A stretch of DNA of 64,000 nt from Proteus appendicitidis (GTDB lineage: Bacteria > Pseudomonadota > Gammaproteobacteria > Enterobacterales > Enterobacteriaceae). The position numbers were made by a program, and so were the translations under genes. The stretch is from contig NZ_CP127389.1 in assembly GCF_030271835.1 (NCBI RefSeq), positions 2,516,001 to 2,580,000 of the forward strand, read 5' to 3'. Positions 37,729 through 45,990 of this stretch are shown here, piece by piece (the first letter of the stretch is position 1; every line of letters starts with the position of its first letter). The notes below the pieces were generated by a model. It ran no database searches. It saw only the letters and a list, made by a program, of their open reading frames with translations, and had not been told where the DNA came from.

Positions 37729-38012
37729 TTGCTTTCTACCTTCTCTATTATCAAAGCTTTCTCCTTTTTCTATCCATTTTATTTTTCAAAGTCTGCATTG
37801 TCTAAAATACGTTATCTCTTTATTTTTTATCTTTATTTTCAATTTTCAGTGTGAAAAAAATAGCCATTTAAACGCGTTCATTATGTCATTATTAGATTAT
37901 CTGTTTTAGAAACACACAATGTGTTGTTTATCTATGCATTTAAACAAATATTGTCGATTGTCCTTTGACATATCAAATCACCCACTATATGATACACGCC
38001 ACTTAATGTTGT
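37729..38012. other. Spacer between tRNA-Asn copies 3 and 4
   Basis: About 285 AT-rich bases holding only the promoter of copy 4 at the right end. Confidence 0.6.
37965..37993 (+). promoter_or_regulatory. Promoter of tRNA-Asn copy 4
   Basis: TTGACA, 17-base spacer, TATGAT. The leader differs from that of copies 1-3 (acacgccacttaatgttgt), so this copy is not part of the recent duplication unit. Confidence 0.85.
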
Positions 38013-38088
38013 TCCTCCATAGTTCAGTCGGTAGAACGGCGGACTGTTAATCCGTATGTCACTGGTTCGAGTCCAGTTGGAGGAGCCA
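38013..38088 (+). tRNA. tRNA-Asn (GUU), copy 4
   Basis: A 76-base gene identical to copy 3 (G57) with encoded CCA. It lacks the shared leader and terminator; a different hairpin lies at 38,172-38,196. Confidence 0.97.
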
Positions 38089-38171
38089 TTTCTTTTTGTG
38101 TCACCCTCGTAACCTTTTGATTTTATTCTCTGTTTTACCTTACAAAATTCCAAACACATAATAAAAAAATG

Positions 38172-38196
38172 CGATTAAATGGTAGCTATTTAATCG
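38172..38196 (+). terminator. Hairpin between tRNA-Asn copy 4 and pyrC
   Basis: A perfect 9-bp stem (cgattaaat/atttaatcg), 7-base loop, followed by TTTT. It is a candidate terminator of tRNA-Asn copy 4; its AT-richness makes it moderate. Confidence 0.5.
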
Positions 38197-38286
38197 TTTT
38201 CGTATTAGCATTCGTTTCCGGCTTGACTATCTAGTCCAATCCAATCCTTGATCTTTCGATTTTCCTAAGACACACGGAGCCGGTAT

Positions 38287-39339
38287 ATGACCACTGCACA
38301 ACCTATCACCCTCACTATTCGCCGTCCTGATGATTGGCATGTTCACTTTCGTGATGATGACATGCTAAAAACTGTTGTTCCTTATACCAGTCGCTATTTT
38401 GGCAGAGCTATTGTCATGCCAAATCTTGTTCCACCGGTCACAACGATTGAAGCTGCTCGCACTTATCGTGATCGCATCAAAGCGGCTATTCCTGCCGGTG
38501 ATAACTTCGAACCGTTAATGACTTGCTATTTAACCGATAGCACATTGCCTTCAGAAGTAGAACAAGGTTTCTTACAAGGTGTTTTTACCGCTTGTAAACT
38601 TTATCCTGCGAATGCAACAACTAACTCAAGCCATGGTGTATCAGATATCACAAAGATTTATCCTATCTTAAGTGTGATGGAAAAAATCGGCATGCCATTG
38701 CTGATCCACGGCGAAGTAACCGCTTCAAGCATCGATATTTTTGATAGAGAAGCACGTTTCATTGATAGCGTTATGTCTCCTGTACGCAAGCAATTTCCTG
38801 AGCTAAAAATTGTTTTTGAACATATTACAACTAAAGAAGCCGCTCAGTATGTATTAGAAGGAAATGAATTTCTTGGTGCCACCATTACTCCGCAACATTT
38901 GATGTTTAACCGCAATCATATGTTGGTTGGTGGCGTTAAACCTCACCTATATTGCTTACCTATTCTTAAACGCAACGTTCATCAAGAAGCACTAAGAGAA
39001 GCGGTTGCATCAGGAAACTCTCGCTTTTTCTTAGGTACGGATTCCGCACCTCACTTACAACATCGCAAAGAATCATCTTGTGGTTGTGCTGGAGTATTTA
39101 ATGCGCCAACCGCACTAGCAGCCTACGCAACCGTATTTAAAGAACTCAATGCATTACAACACTTTGAAGCCTTCTGTTCTCTAAATGGTCCTCGTTTTTA
39201 TGGTTTACCCGTTAATGAAGGAACAATCACATTAACGGAAAAAACGGTTGAGGCGCCAGCACAAATCCTGTGTGGTAATGAAGCGCTTATTCCTTTCTTA
39301 GCAAATGAAAATATTCATTGGGATATCACTGTCGATTAA
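38287..39339 (+). CDS. pyrC: Dihydroorotase PyrC
   Basis: Encodes 350-residue dihydroorotase (class II), which cyclises N-carbamoyl-L-aspartate to dihydroorotate in pyrimidine synthesis. The metal ligands HVHFRD (about residues 18-22), the carboxylated Lys in [12 protein letters not shown], and LLIHGE and GTDSAPH motifs are present. Length fits the enteric 348. CGGAG precedes the ATG. In E. coli pyrC is repressed by PurR; agcattcgtttccgg at 38,207-38,221 faintly resembles a PurR half-site. The pyrC-bssS neighbourhood and later lpxL-mdtG genes echo the E. coli order. Confidence 0.97.
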   Translation: MTTAQPITLTIRRPDDWHVHFRDDDMLKTVVPYTSRYFGRAIVMPNLVPPVTTIEAARTYRDRIKAAIPAGDNFEPLMTCYLTDSTLPSEVEQGFLQGVFTACKLYPANATTNSSHGVSDITKIYPILSVMEKIGMPLLIHGEVTASSIDIFDREARFIDSVMSPVRKQFPELKIVFEHITTKEAAQYVLEGNEFLGATITPQHLMFNRNHMLVGGVKPHLYCLPILKRNVHQEALREAVASGNSRFFLGTDSAPHLQHRKESSCGCAGVFNAPTALAAYATVFKELNALQHFEAFCSLNGPRFYGLPVNEGTITLTEKTVEAPAQILCGNEALIPFLANENIHWDITVD

Positions 39340-39363
39340 TCCTTCCCCTTGATATTTATCTAA

Positions 39364-39404
39364 AATGCACCATATAACATTTGTTCGACTGTTAATGGTG
39401 CATT
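39364..39404 (+). terminator. Hairpin after pyrC
   Basis: A perfect 10-bp stem (aatgcaccat/atggtgcatt) with a 21-base loop, 25 bases after the stop; no T-run follows, so termination is uncertain. Confidence 0.45.
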
Positions 39405-39550
39405 ACTCTGTTATCAGAGCCAGCACACATTTTTTTGTTATAACAAAAATTTATCTTTTTAATCACGATAAATCTCGTATACTGAAAAGTAACCACTTTG
39501 TGTGGGAGCTTCTCTCTTAGTCAAAACCGGTTGTATGATTAGGAGGTATT

Positions 39551-39805
39551 ATGAGTAGAAAAAATGAAGTTATTCAGACACATCCTGTTGTAGGCTGGGA
39601 CATCAGTACCGTTGACATCTACGATGCCATGATGTTGCGTTTACATTATCTTCCTGAAAACGAACATCATCCAGAAAACGCAGTTGTAGATAAGACACTT
39701 TGGCTGACAACAGACATAGCTAAACAGTTGATTCATATTCTTCAAGCAGGTATTGATAAAATTGAATCATCTGAAGATTCTGTTTCGGACAACACCAAGC
39801 ATTAA
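39551..39805 (+). CDS. bssS: Biofilm regulator BssS
   Basis: Encodes an 84-residue protein matching E. coli BssS (YceP) in NEVIQTHPVVGWDISTVDIY, DAMMLRLHYL and LWLTTDIAKQ. BssS affects biofilm formation and indole/AI-2 signalling in E. coli; its molecular mechanism is unknown. TAGGAGGT precedes the ATG at good spacing. In E. coli dinI lies between bssS and pyrC; here no dinI is present. A strong terminator follows. Confidence 0.93.
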   Translation: MSRKNEVIQTHPVVGWDISTVDIYDAMMLRLHYLPENEHHPENAVVDKTLWLTTDIAKQLIHILQAGIDKIESSEDSVSDNTKH

Positions 39806-39839
39806 TAAAAAGATCTAGAAAAGATAGCGAACGCAAAGC

Positions 39840-39858
39840 AGGAGTACTTGGTACTCCT
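39840..39858 (+). terminator. Terminator after bssS
   Basis: The arms aggagtac/gtactcct with a 3-base loop are followed by gttcTTTTTTT; it lies 34 bases after the stop. Confidence 0.88.
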
Positions 39859-40034
39859 GTTCTTTTTTTATCCCTCTACAATCCACTATCACATATTTTT
39901 TATATCAATATATAAACCCGCTCTTACTGTATGCAAATAATTAGCCATATTAATAAATCAACTTTCATTTAATTAAAATGTAATCATAACCTTTTTATTC
40001 GATATATCTTCAAAAAAAGAACATATAAGCCGAA

Positions 40035-40063
40035 TTGACATAAAATAAGGTTATCTTTATTTT
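40035..40063 (+). promoter_or_regulatory. Promoter and RcsB-like box of the RcsA-like gene
   Basis: TTGACA (40,035-40,040), a 17-base spacer and TATTTT (40,058-40,063). Within the spacer and -10 is TAAGGTTATCTTTA (40,046-40,059), an imperfect match to the RcsAB box TAAGAATATTCTTA. RcsA is autoregulated through such a box in E. coli; here it is only a candidate. Confidence 0.45.
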
Positions 40064-40099
40064 AATAAATTAAAACAGCTACAAACAAGGAAGTTATTT

Positions 40100-40702
40100 G
40101 TGAAAGTATTAATTATTGATGAATGTTTTTTTACTCGTAATGGTATAAAGCATTATTTTTCGAAGAGAAATGTAAGGCATGAAATAATTGACATGTCATC
40201 TATACAAGAAGCCAATAATTATATTAATCACTCAATGCCAGATATTATATTTATTGACCTCACAAGATATTGTCGAGAAATAGCACATTGCCCACATTTA
40301 CAACTTTTTTTTATTTCAACAAGAAGCTGTCGGCTTTATCTTTATCTTGATGCTAACTACCCAGACAAAGAAAGACCTATCGCATTGACAAATAACTGTT
40401 TTATCCTTCCAAAAAAAATACTTCCTTGGGTGCTTGAAAAGACATCTTTATTCACTTCTCGCTGCCAAGTTTACTTTCCAACCTATAAACATTCATTATG
40501 CTCTATTTTTAGCTCACAAGAACAAAAAATTATTAATTATTGGATGAATGAAATACCTAATCATCAAATTGCTAAAAAACTCTCTATTAGTAGTAGCACA
40601 GTCTATTCTCACAAAAGGCATATTACCGAAAAAATTAATGTGAAAAATCGAATTGAATTATTTTTCATATATAATATTTTAAAATATATATATGAGAAAT
40701 AA
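40100..40702 (+). CDS. RcsA-like LuxR-family orphan regulator
   Basis: Encodes a 200-residue protein. Residues 1-125 form a degenerate receiver-like domain (MKVLIIDECFFTRNGIKHYF; DIIFIDL) without the usual phospho-acceptor environment; residues ~135-195 are a LuxR-type helix-turn-helix (SSQEQKIINYWMNEIPNHQI, AKKLSISSSTVYSHKRHI). Size and layout match the RcsA/BglJ/EcpR group of RcsB partners. I do not assign rcsA: identity cannot be fixed by eye. The start is GTG at 40100 with AAGGAAG upstream. Composition is AT-rich, like the surrounding DNA. Confidence 0.75.
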   Translation: MKVLIIDECFFTRNGIKHYFSKRNVRHEIIDMSSIQEANNYINHSMPDIIFIDLTRYCREIAHCPHLQLFFISTRSCRLYLYLDANYPDKERPIALTNNCFILPKKILPWVLEKTSLFTSRCQVYFPTYKHSLCSIFSSQEQKIINYWMNEIPNHQIAKKLSISSSTVYSHKRHITEKINVKNRIELFFIYNILKYIYEK

Positions 40703-40776
40703 TCCCATTAAGTCCTAATAAAAAATAAATAGCAGAAAAAAAGGGAGCCAATTCACATTATTACTCCCTGTAAATG

Positions 40777-40805
40777 AGGTGGCTAATATGCGTGTTGGCC
40801 ACCTT
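40777..40805 (+). terminator. Terminator after the RcsA-like gene
   Basis: The arms aggtggc/gccacct enclose a 13-base loop, about 75 bases after the stop codon, with a weak T-tail. Confidence 0.5.
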
Positions 40806-40909
40806 AAATTTATTGAAATATTATGTATGTAGGGTACATGTAATATTAAAATAATTAAACTGATCTAGTTCTATCTTACAAAAGATAAAGTAAAACTGAT
40901 TTGTGGTGC

Positions 40910-40949
40910 AATCACTCCACTCTTCTTTTTAATAAAGAGTGGAGTGATT
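40910..40949 (-). terminator. Strong terminator after ttrA
   Basis: A perfect 15-bp stem (aatcactccactctt / aagagtggagtgatt) with a 10-base loop, 22 bases beyond the ttrA stop. It separates ttrBCA from the convergent RcsA-like gene and may act in both directions. Confidence 0.85.
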
Positions 40950-40971
40950 ATTTAAAATACCAAATTGATAA

Positions 40972-43900
40972 TTAAGCTATACGCTCAATCTTAGCTGGTA
41001 AGCCTTGACGCACAGATGCACCAGATACCCAATCTAACCATGTATTAGTGATTTGACGTGTTGGATCGGCAAACCCTAAATCATTAAGGTTGATACCGCT
41101 GCCAATACCTTTATCCATCGGTAATGGTTGTTCATCTAAGTAATGCTGACGTGAACCTAACTCTTGATGCCCATATCCATGTTCAATCGCTAAAACGCCC
41201 GGCATTACGCCATCGAGTAAGCTAATCTCCGCTTCCACTTGTCCACCCGGTGTGACAATGCGAACTTTATCACCATGATTAACACCCCATTTTTTACCAT
41301 CTTGAGGGTTAATCGCGACTAAGTTACTTGGTTTTACCATTCTTAAACGCTGGATCATGCCTGTTGAACTACTCACCACATGAGACTTAAAGGACATTAA
41401 TTTTAATGGCCACTGCTCTTCAGGATAGTGCTGATGAATATCACTACCATCCGATAAACGTGGTGGATAATAAGTCGGGCAACCACTATAACGTTCGCCT
41501 GTTATTGCATGATGGTTTTTTGCCACTTCTTCATTCCAGATTTGTAATGGCTTTTTCCACTGTGGCCCTGTTTCTTCACCATTCCACGCTTTGTCATAAG
41601 GAGCGAAACGACCGCCTCGTGTATAGATATACGCAACCTGAAGAACTTCTTCATTTTTTAATGTTGAGGTTATCGCAGGTAAAATACGGTCTACCCCACT
41701 TAATAAAATATCTTCATTGGTTGCAGGGGCAACAGGTTTTTCCCCCATAAACGCCATATTAGCGGCAACACGTAAATAGTAATCTTCTGCACTATTGATT
41801 GGATAGAAGTTACCATCCATATCTTCAATTGCTTTCTCACCAAAGCCTGGCAAATCTAAGGCTTTTGCCACAGCAATACAGAATGTTTCCATTGAAATTG
41901 GCTGACCATCTGCTGTTTTTGCAACGCGAGGTTCAATAATCGGCCAGCGTGCTGTACTTGCTTTAGTTTGAACACCAGACCAAGGCGCACTAAATCCCCA
42001 GCTCTCAAAGTTATGTGTATCAGGAACAATATAATCAGCCAGCGCTGTTGTTTCATTCATAAAAGCATCAATACCAATAATCAAAGGTAGGTGCTTCGGA
42101 TCTTTCAAGCGCTCTTCCATCACTTGGCGAATACCCGCAATCCCATAAATAGGGTTGGTCATATTCGTTATCCATGCTTTTAATGGATAAGGATAACCCG
42201 CTAATGCAGAGCCGAGCTGTTCAGTTAATTGCCCAGCAGCAAACGGATACCAAGGCGCTTTTGCTGGATATGGAGATTCTCCTTTCTCTACACGCTCACG
42301 GTACTCATCAGATTTCTCATAGGCTGCTTTACTGCGTGATAACACCATGCCTTTGGGTTTAACTTTACCTTTAAAGCTATCCATTTTGTAACATGGGCCA
42401 TCGGTTGCACCATTAAACTTACCGCCACCAACAGATACCCCACCTTTAAGGTTTAAGTTACCGATTAGCGCATTAAGCATAATCACGCTCCACGCGGTAT
42501 AGAAACCATTGCCGCCCATCATACCGCCATGAGAGATAACCGCAGCTTTTCGACCATAAGCAGTAAATTCACGACCTAATGCAGCAATTGTTGTTTCTGG
42601 TACTTTACAACGTTCACTATATTCCGCCAGTGTCATACGTTTAGCTGCGTCATCAAGTAACTGGAAACTTGATTTAACCGTAACGGTAGCACCCGTTTTT
42701 AATGTCACAGTATGCGTAGCAAACAATTGAGCTTTATTGACTTGGGTTGATGGAACTAATTCACCTTCAAGTGATAAAACTAAGGCTTGCTCTTCCCCTT
42801 CAGCAACATCATTAAAATGCGCTGTTGTCAGCATTTGCCCTGACAGAGGATGTTTTTCATCACTGATCACAAGATGAGTCGCATTCGTCCAGCTCTTCTC
42901 ACCCATATTTTTCATTGAAACTTCGCTTGGCACTGACAGATAATCTGCATTGTAGCGATTGTTTTCAATGATCCAGCGGATCATCCCCATGACTAAAGCT
43001 GCATCTGTTCCCGGTTGAACTGGAACCCAATGCCCATGATCGTTAGCTAATGTCGTTGTTAAAGGCAAAGCAGGTGCAACAACCACATAGTTGAACGAAT
43101 CACGAATACGTGCGTTAGCTAACTGACGACCTTGACGCTTAAATGGGTTACCTGATTGTGCCGGTGATGTGCCTAAGAACAGAGCAAATTCAACATAATC
43201 CCAGTCAGGCTTAACGTGGGCATTTTTATCTAAATCGTTCATTAACGCGCCAGAGCCAGCACGGTACGCTAATCCACAATAAGAGCCATGAGCACCAAAG
43301 TTTTTACTACCAAATGAGTTTTGAGCAAAGCGACGAATAAACGTATCTCGTCCATCATCACCCGCATTTGTCATTAATAGTTGATTAGCTTTAGGGCCTA
43401 AAGCCGGTTGCTTTGGATCGATTAAAGTCTCTAAATCACGAATGGCACGTAAACCATCAACATGACCTTCACCAAAGAGATCACCACCTTCAACAATTTC
43501 TTGGATCAACTGCTCAAAACTGATACGTTTCCATTTACCTTCACCGCGTTTACCCACGCGTTTCATCGGTTCAAGAATACGTGTTGGACTATCAAGGCTT
43601 TCCATCATGGTTGCACCACGAGCACAAGCCGTAGAGCGGTTTTCTAAACCACTTTCTCCCCCCATTTTTTCAAATGCTTCTTTAATTGGCATGTTATAGC
43701 CAAAATGATGATCATGAGAAAGTGGATGATAAGGGTTACCCGCAATACGTAAAACTTTATTATTTGCTCTATCAACACGGGCGCGAACGCCACATTGTGT
43801 CCAGCAACCAAAGCATTGCGTCATACAAACAGATTGATCTGTATTTGCTTGCCATTTTGCGTCTTTTACAACTTTACCTTCAGGTAATAAAGAGTTTCCG

Positions 43901-44052
43901 TTGATCCTATCAAGTGTCACTTTGCCTGATGTGCCATCAACTAAACCATCTATGGCACGTTTAGCAACATCACGGTAGCTGGCAGCAAATGCGGCAATAC
44001 CACCGATAACTAATCCACCTTTAAGCCATTGACGTCTTGTAAACTTAGCCAT
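40972..44052 (-). CDS. ttrA: Tetrathionate reductase catalytic subunit TtrA
   Basis: Encodes 1026-residue TtrA, the molybdopterin guanine dinucleotide subunit that reduces tetrathionate to thiosulfate on the periplasmic side. The Tat signal is classic twin-arginine (FTRRQWLKGG). The cysteine motif near residue 75 (CMTQCFGCWTQCGV) binds an iron-sulfur cluster. The body follows the DMSO-reductase family (SHGGMMGGNGFYTAWSVIML; VKPSNLVAINPQDG). The ATG at 44052 overlaps the ttrC stop by 8 bases with AGGAG upstream. It is the last gene of ttrBCA. Length is like Salmonella TtrA, about 1020. Confidence 0.96.
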   Translation of the reverse strand: MAKFTRRQWLKGGLVIGGIAAFAASYRDVAKRAIDGLVDGTSGKVTLDRINGNSLLPEGKVVKDAKWQANTDQSVCMTQCFGCWTQCGVRARVDRANNKVLRIAGNPYHPLSHDHHFGYNMPIKEAFEKMGGESGLENRSTACARGATMMESLDSPTRILEPMKRVGKRGEGKWKRISFEQLIQEIVEGGDLFGEGHVDGLRAIRDLETLIDPKQPALGPKANQLLMTNAGDDGRDTFIRRFAQNSFGSKNFGAHGSYCGLAYRAGSGALMNDLDKNAHVKPDWDYVEFALFLGTSPAQSGNPFKRQGRQLANARIRDSFNYVVVAPALPLTTTLANDHGHWVPVQPGTDAALVMGMIRWIIENNRYNADYLSVPSEVSMKNMGEKSWTNATHLVISDEKHPLSGQMLTTAHFNDVAEGEEQALVLSLEGELVPSTQVNKAQLFATHTVTLKTGATVTVKSSFQLLDDAAKRMTLAEYSERCKVPETTIAALGREFTAYGRKAAVISHGGMMGGNGFYTAWSVIMLNALIGNLNLKGGVSVGGGKFNGATDGPCYKMDSFKGKVKPKGMVLSRSKAAYEKSDEYRERVEKGESPYPAKAPWYPFAAGQLTEQLGSALAGYPYPLKAWITNMTNPIYGIAGIRQVMEERLKDPKHLPLIIGIDAFMNETTALADYIVPDTHNFESWGFSAPWSGVQTKASTARWPIIEPRVAKTADGQPISMETFCIAVAKALDLPGFGEKAIEDMDGNFYPINSAEDYYLRVAANMAFMGEKPVAPATNEDILLSGVDRILPAITSTLKNEEVLQVAYIYTRGGRFAPYDKAWNGEETGPQWKKPLQIWNEEVAKNHHAITGERYSGCPTYYPPRLSDGSDIHQHYPEEQWPLKLMSFKSHVVSSSTGMIQRLRMVKPSNLVAINPQDGKKWGVNHGDKVRIVTPGGQVEAEISLLDGVMPGVLAIEHGYGHQELGSRQHYLDEQPLPMDKGIGSGINLNDLGFADPTRQITNTWLDWVSGASVRQGLPAKIERIA

Positions 44053-45073
44053 GCTGCACTCTCCTGACAACCCAACGAATACTTTCTCTAAATAAAATAG
44101 TTAACGCTATCCACAATCCAAATGTACCGACAATTGCCATCAATCCATCATTACCTAGCGTAAACTCATAAGGGTTTGTAATTATGTTATATTTTGGAAT
44201 GTATTGAGCGCCCATCAACATCAACCAGCGTAATACCCACGCAAGCCCCATCGAGACAAATGCCATGATGGTAATAAACGCAACCGAACGTACTTGTTTT
44301 GCCATCAAAAGTCCCATTGCGACGGAGATACCCCATAGTGCGATAACGCCCATAGCACTCCACCAGCCAAGACTTCCCATTACTAATTGTTCTCTAATTG
44401 CCTGGCCTGAAATCGTATCGCCTGCAACCCAAAAGCCCGTACATACTGCTAATAACATTAGCGAACTCACAAACCACATCGCTAACTCACGTTGATGTAC
44501 AGGTTCACGACGAGTTCCTAATGCGAGTAATGTCGGTAGTACTTGCATTGCACTAAAGAGCAACAGTATTGGTAACCAGTAGGTATACAGCACAGGTCTT
44601 GCTTTTAAGATAGAGGCTTCGCGACCTGTATATAACAGCAAACCAATCGCAGTTAATGAGCAAGCTAATGCTACCCAACGCGTTAATTTGTATTCACGCT
44701 TCCAGACTAAGCGAACGACCATTGCAGCAAAGTAAAGCATGCTAAATGCTGAGAACAACGGCAGTAAGAGTGATCCCCATGCCATCCAAGACCACGGTGT
44801 TGGATAAGCATAGAAATGCCAAACGCGTGCTGTTTGGTGTAAATCTGCTGTTAAAGCAAGAGGTGCCGTAATGCCAGCAGTTACGGCAATAAAAACAGCA
44901 ACCGCTTCTAAACGTTGATTACCTGCACTGCCTTTCCAGCACTGCCAGCACGCATAAAGCGTTGCACTACAAGCAATACCGATAAAAAAGAAATATTGCA
45001 CAGCCCAAGGTAACCAAAAATATTCTTGAGGGATGGCGATGACTTCTTGAATTTGAGAAACTTGCGGGATCAT
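44045..45073 (-). CDS. ttrC: Tetrathionate reductase membrane subunit TtrC
   Basis: Encodes 342-residue TtrC, the NrfD-type integral membrane quinol dehydrogenase that anchors TtrAB and passes electrons from menaquinol. Nine or so hydrophobic segments span the protein. AGGAGGT precedes the ATG at 45073, which overlaps the ttrB stop (ATGA). The longer frame would begin inside ttrB and is rejected. It lies between ttrB and ttrA as in Salmonella. Confidence 0.96.
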   Translation of the reverse strand: MIPQVSQIQEVIAIPQEYFWLPWAVQYFFFIGIACSATLYACWQCWKGSAGNQRLEAVAVFIAVTAGITAPLALTADLHQTARVWHFYAYPTPWSWMAWGSLLLPLFSAFSMLYFAAMVVRLVWKREYKLTRWVALACSLTAIGLLLYTGREASILKARPVLYTYWLPILLLFSAMQVLPTLLALGTRREPVHQRELAMWFVSSLMLLAVCTGFWVAGDTISGQAIREQLVMGSLGWWSAMGVIALWGISVAMGLLMAKQVRSVAFITIMAFVSMGLAWVLRWLMLMGAQYIPKYNIITNPYEFTLGNDGLMAIVGTFGLWIALTILFRESIRWVVRRVQHG

Positions 45074-45813
45074 AAGTGAACCTCCTGATGCCATAACGCG
45101 GGTTGTCCTTGACCTGCTAACGGTTGTACAAATGCATCATCGAGACCGAGATAGAAAACTTGTGGTAATGTGCCGCTTTCTGGTTTTAATACTTTCAGCT
45201 CTTTTTCATGTGTACGCAGCATCTTGCTGATAGTGCTATTAGGATCTTTCATATCGCCGATAATACGCGCGCCGCCAACACAAGATTCAACGCACGCAGG
45301 CAATAATCCAACTTCGAGGCGATGAGCGCAGAAAGTGCATTTATCTGCTGTTTGTGTTGAGTGATTAATAAAACGTGCGTCATAAGGACAGGCTTGAACA
45401 CAATAAGCACAGCCAACACAGCGTTCATTATCAACGACAACAATGCCGTCTTTACGTTGGAAAGTCGCTTGCACAGGGCAAACGGGTACACAAGGTGGTT
45501 CATCACAATGGTTACACAATCTAGGCAGTAAGACGTTGGTTATCCCCTCTTGCCCCTTGATAGCAACCTGATATTGGTTTACTGTCGTCCTAAATTGTCC
45601 TTGAGGCGTCTGATTTTCGATGTTACAGCTCACAGTACAGGACTGGCATCCTACACAGCGACGTAAATCAATCAGCATACCGTAGCGTTTATCTTCCGAG
45701 CCTTCACGACGCTCAGGTGATAATTTAATGCCGGCTTCAGCTAAAGGAACCAGTGAAGCACCCGCAGTAAGGACCCCTAATTGTTGTAAAAATTTTCGTT
45801 TTCCAAGATCCAT
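45070..45813 (-). CDS. ttrB: Tetrathionate reductase iron-sulfur subunit TtrB
   Basis: Encodes 247-residue TtrB, the four-cluster ferredoxin subunit carrying electrons from TtrC to TtrA. Cysteine groups are visible: CVGCQSCTVSC, CNHCDEPPCVPVC, CVGCAYCVQAC and CTFCAHR, with a further CVESC. The N terminus MDLGKRKFLQQLGVLTAGAS is a Tat signal with KR instead of RR; this exception was described for Salmonella TtrB. GGAG precedes the ATG. It is the first gene of the operon, divergent from ttrS. Confidence 0.97.
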   Translation of the reverse strand: MDLGKRKFLQQLGVLTAGASLVPLAEAGIKLSPERREGSEDKRYGMLIDLRRCVGCQSCTVSCNIENQTPQGQFRTTVNQYQVAIKGQEGITNVLLPRLCNHCDEPPCVPVCPVQATFQRKDGIVVVDNERCVGCAYCVQACPYDARFINHSTQTADKCTFCAHRLEVGLLPACVESCVGGARIIGDMKDPNSTISKMLRTHEKELKVLKPESGTLPQVFYLGLDDAFVQPLAGQGQPALWHQEVHL

Positions 45814-45990
45814 ATTTGTCTCCAGCATCACTCAATAACACAATCTCACTATGAGTGAAGGAAATAGAAATTAAAAAGTATGTGTTTTGTTATAAGTGCA
45901 TTGTAAAAATTACTGAAGATGACACCTATTGTGGTTTACCACATACCAAGTGCGAACTTGATCCAAGACAATATTTAACATTAGATATTT
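45814..45990. promoter_or_regulatory. ttrB-ttrS divergent regulatory region
   Basis: 177 bases between the start codons. It holds the inverted repeat TGTGGT-TT-ACCACA (45,930-45,943) and TTGAT-CCAA-GACAA (45,958-45,971), matching the FNR consensus TTGAT-N4-ATCAA at 8 of 10 positions. In Salmonella ttrBCA needs TtrSR with tetrathionate and FNR under anaerobiosis. The palindrome is a candidate TtrR site; neither site is proven. Confidence 0.5.

Noticed and set aside
35026..38088. A genomic island integrated at tRNA-Asn
   Set aside because: No integrase gene and no partial tRNA repeat (att site) are found; all four copies are complete with their own promoters.
37932..38159. A 75-codon minus-strand frame across tRNA-Asn copy 4
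   Set aside because: It is the antisense of a tRNA gene; frames of the form NWTRTSDIRINSPP are well-known artefacts of tRNA regions.
38207..38221. PurR operator before pyrC
   Set aside because: Only about half of the 16-bp consensus matches; too weak to annotate as a separate site.
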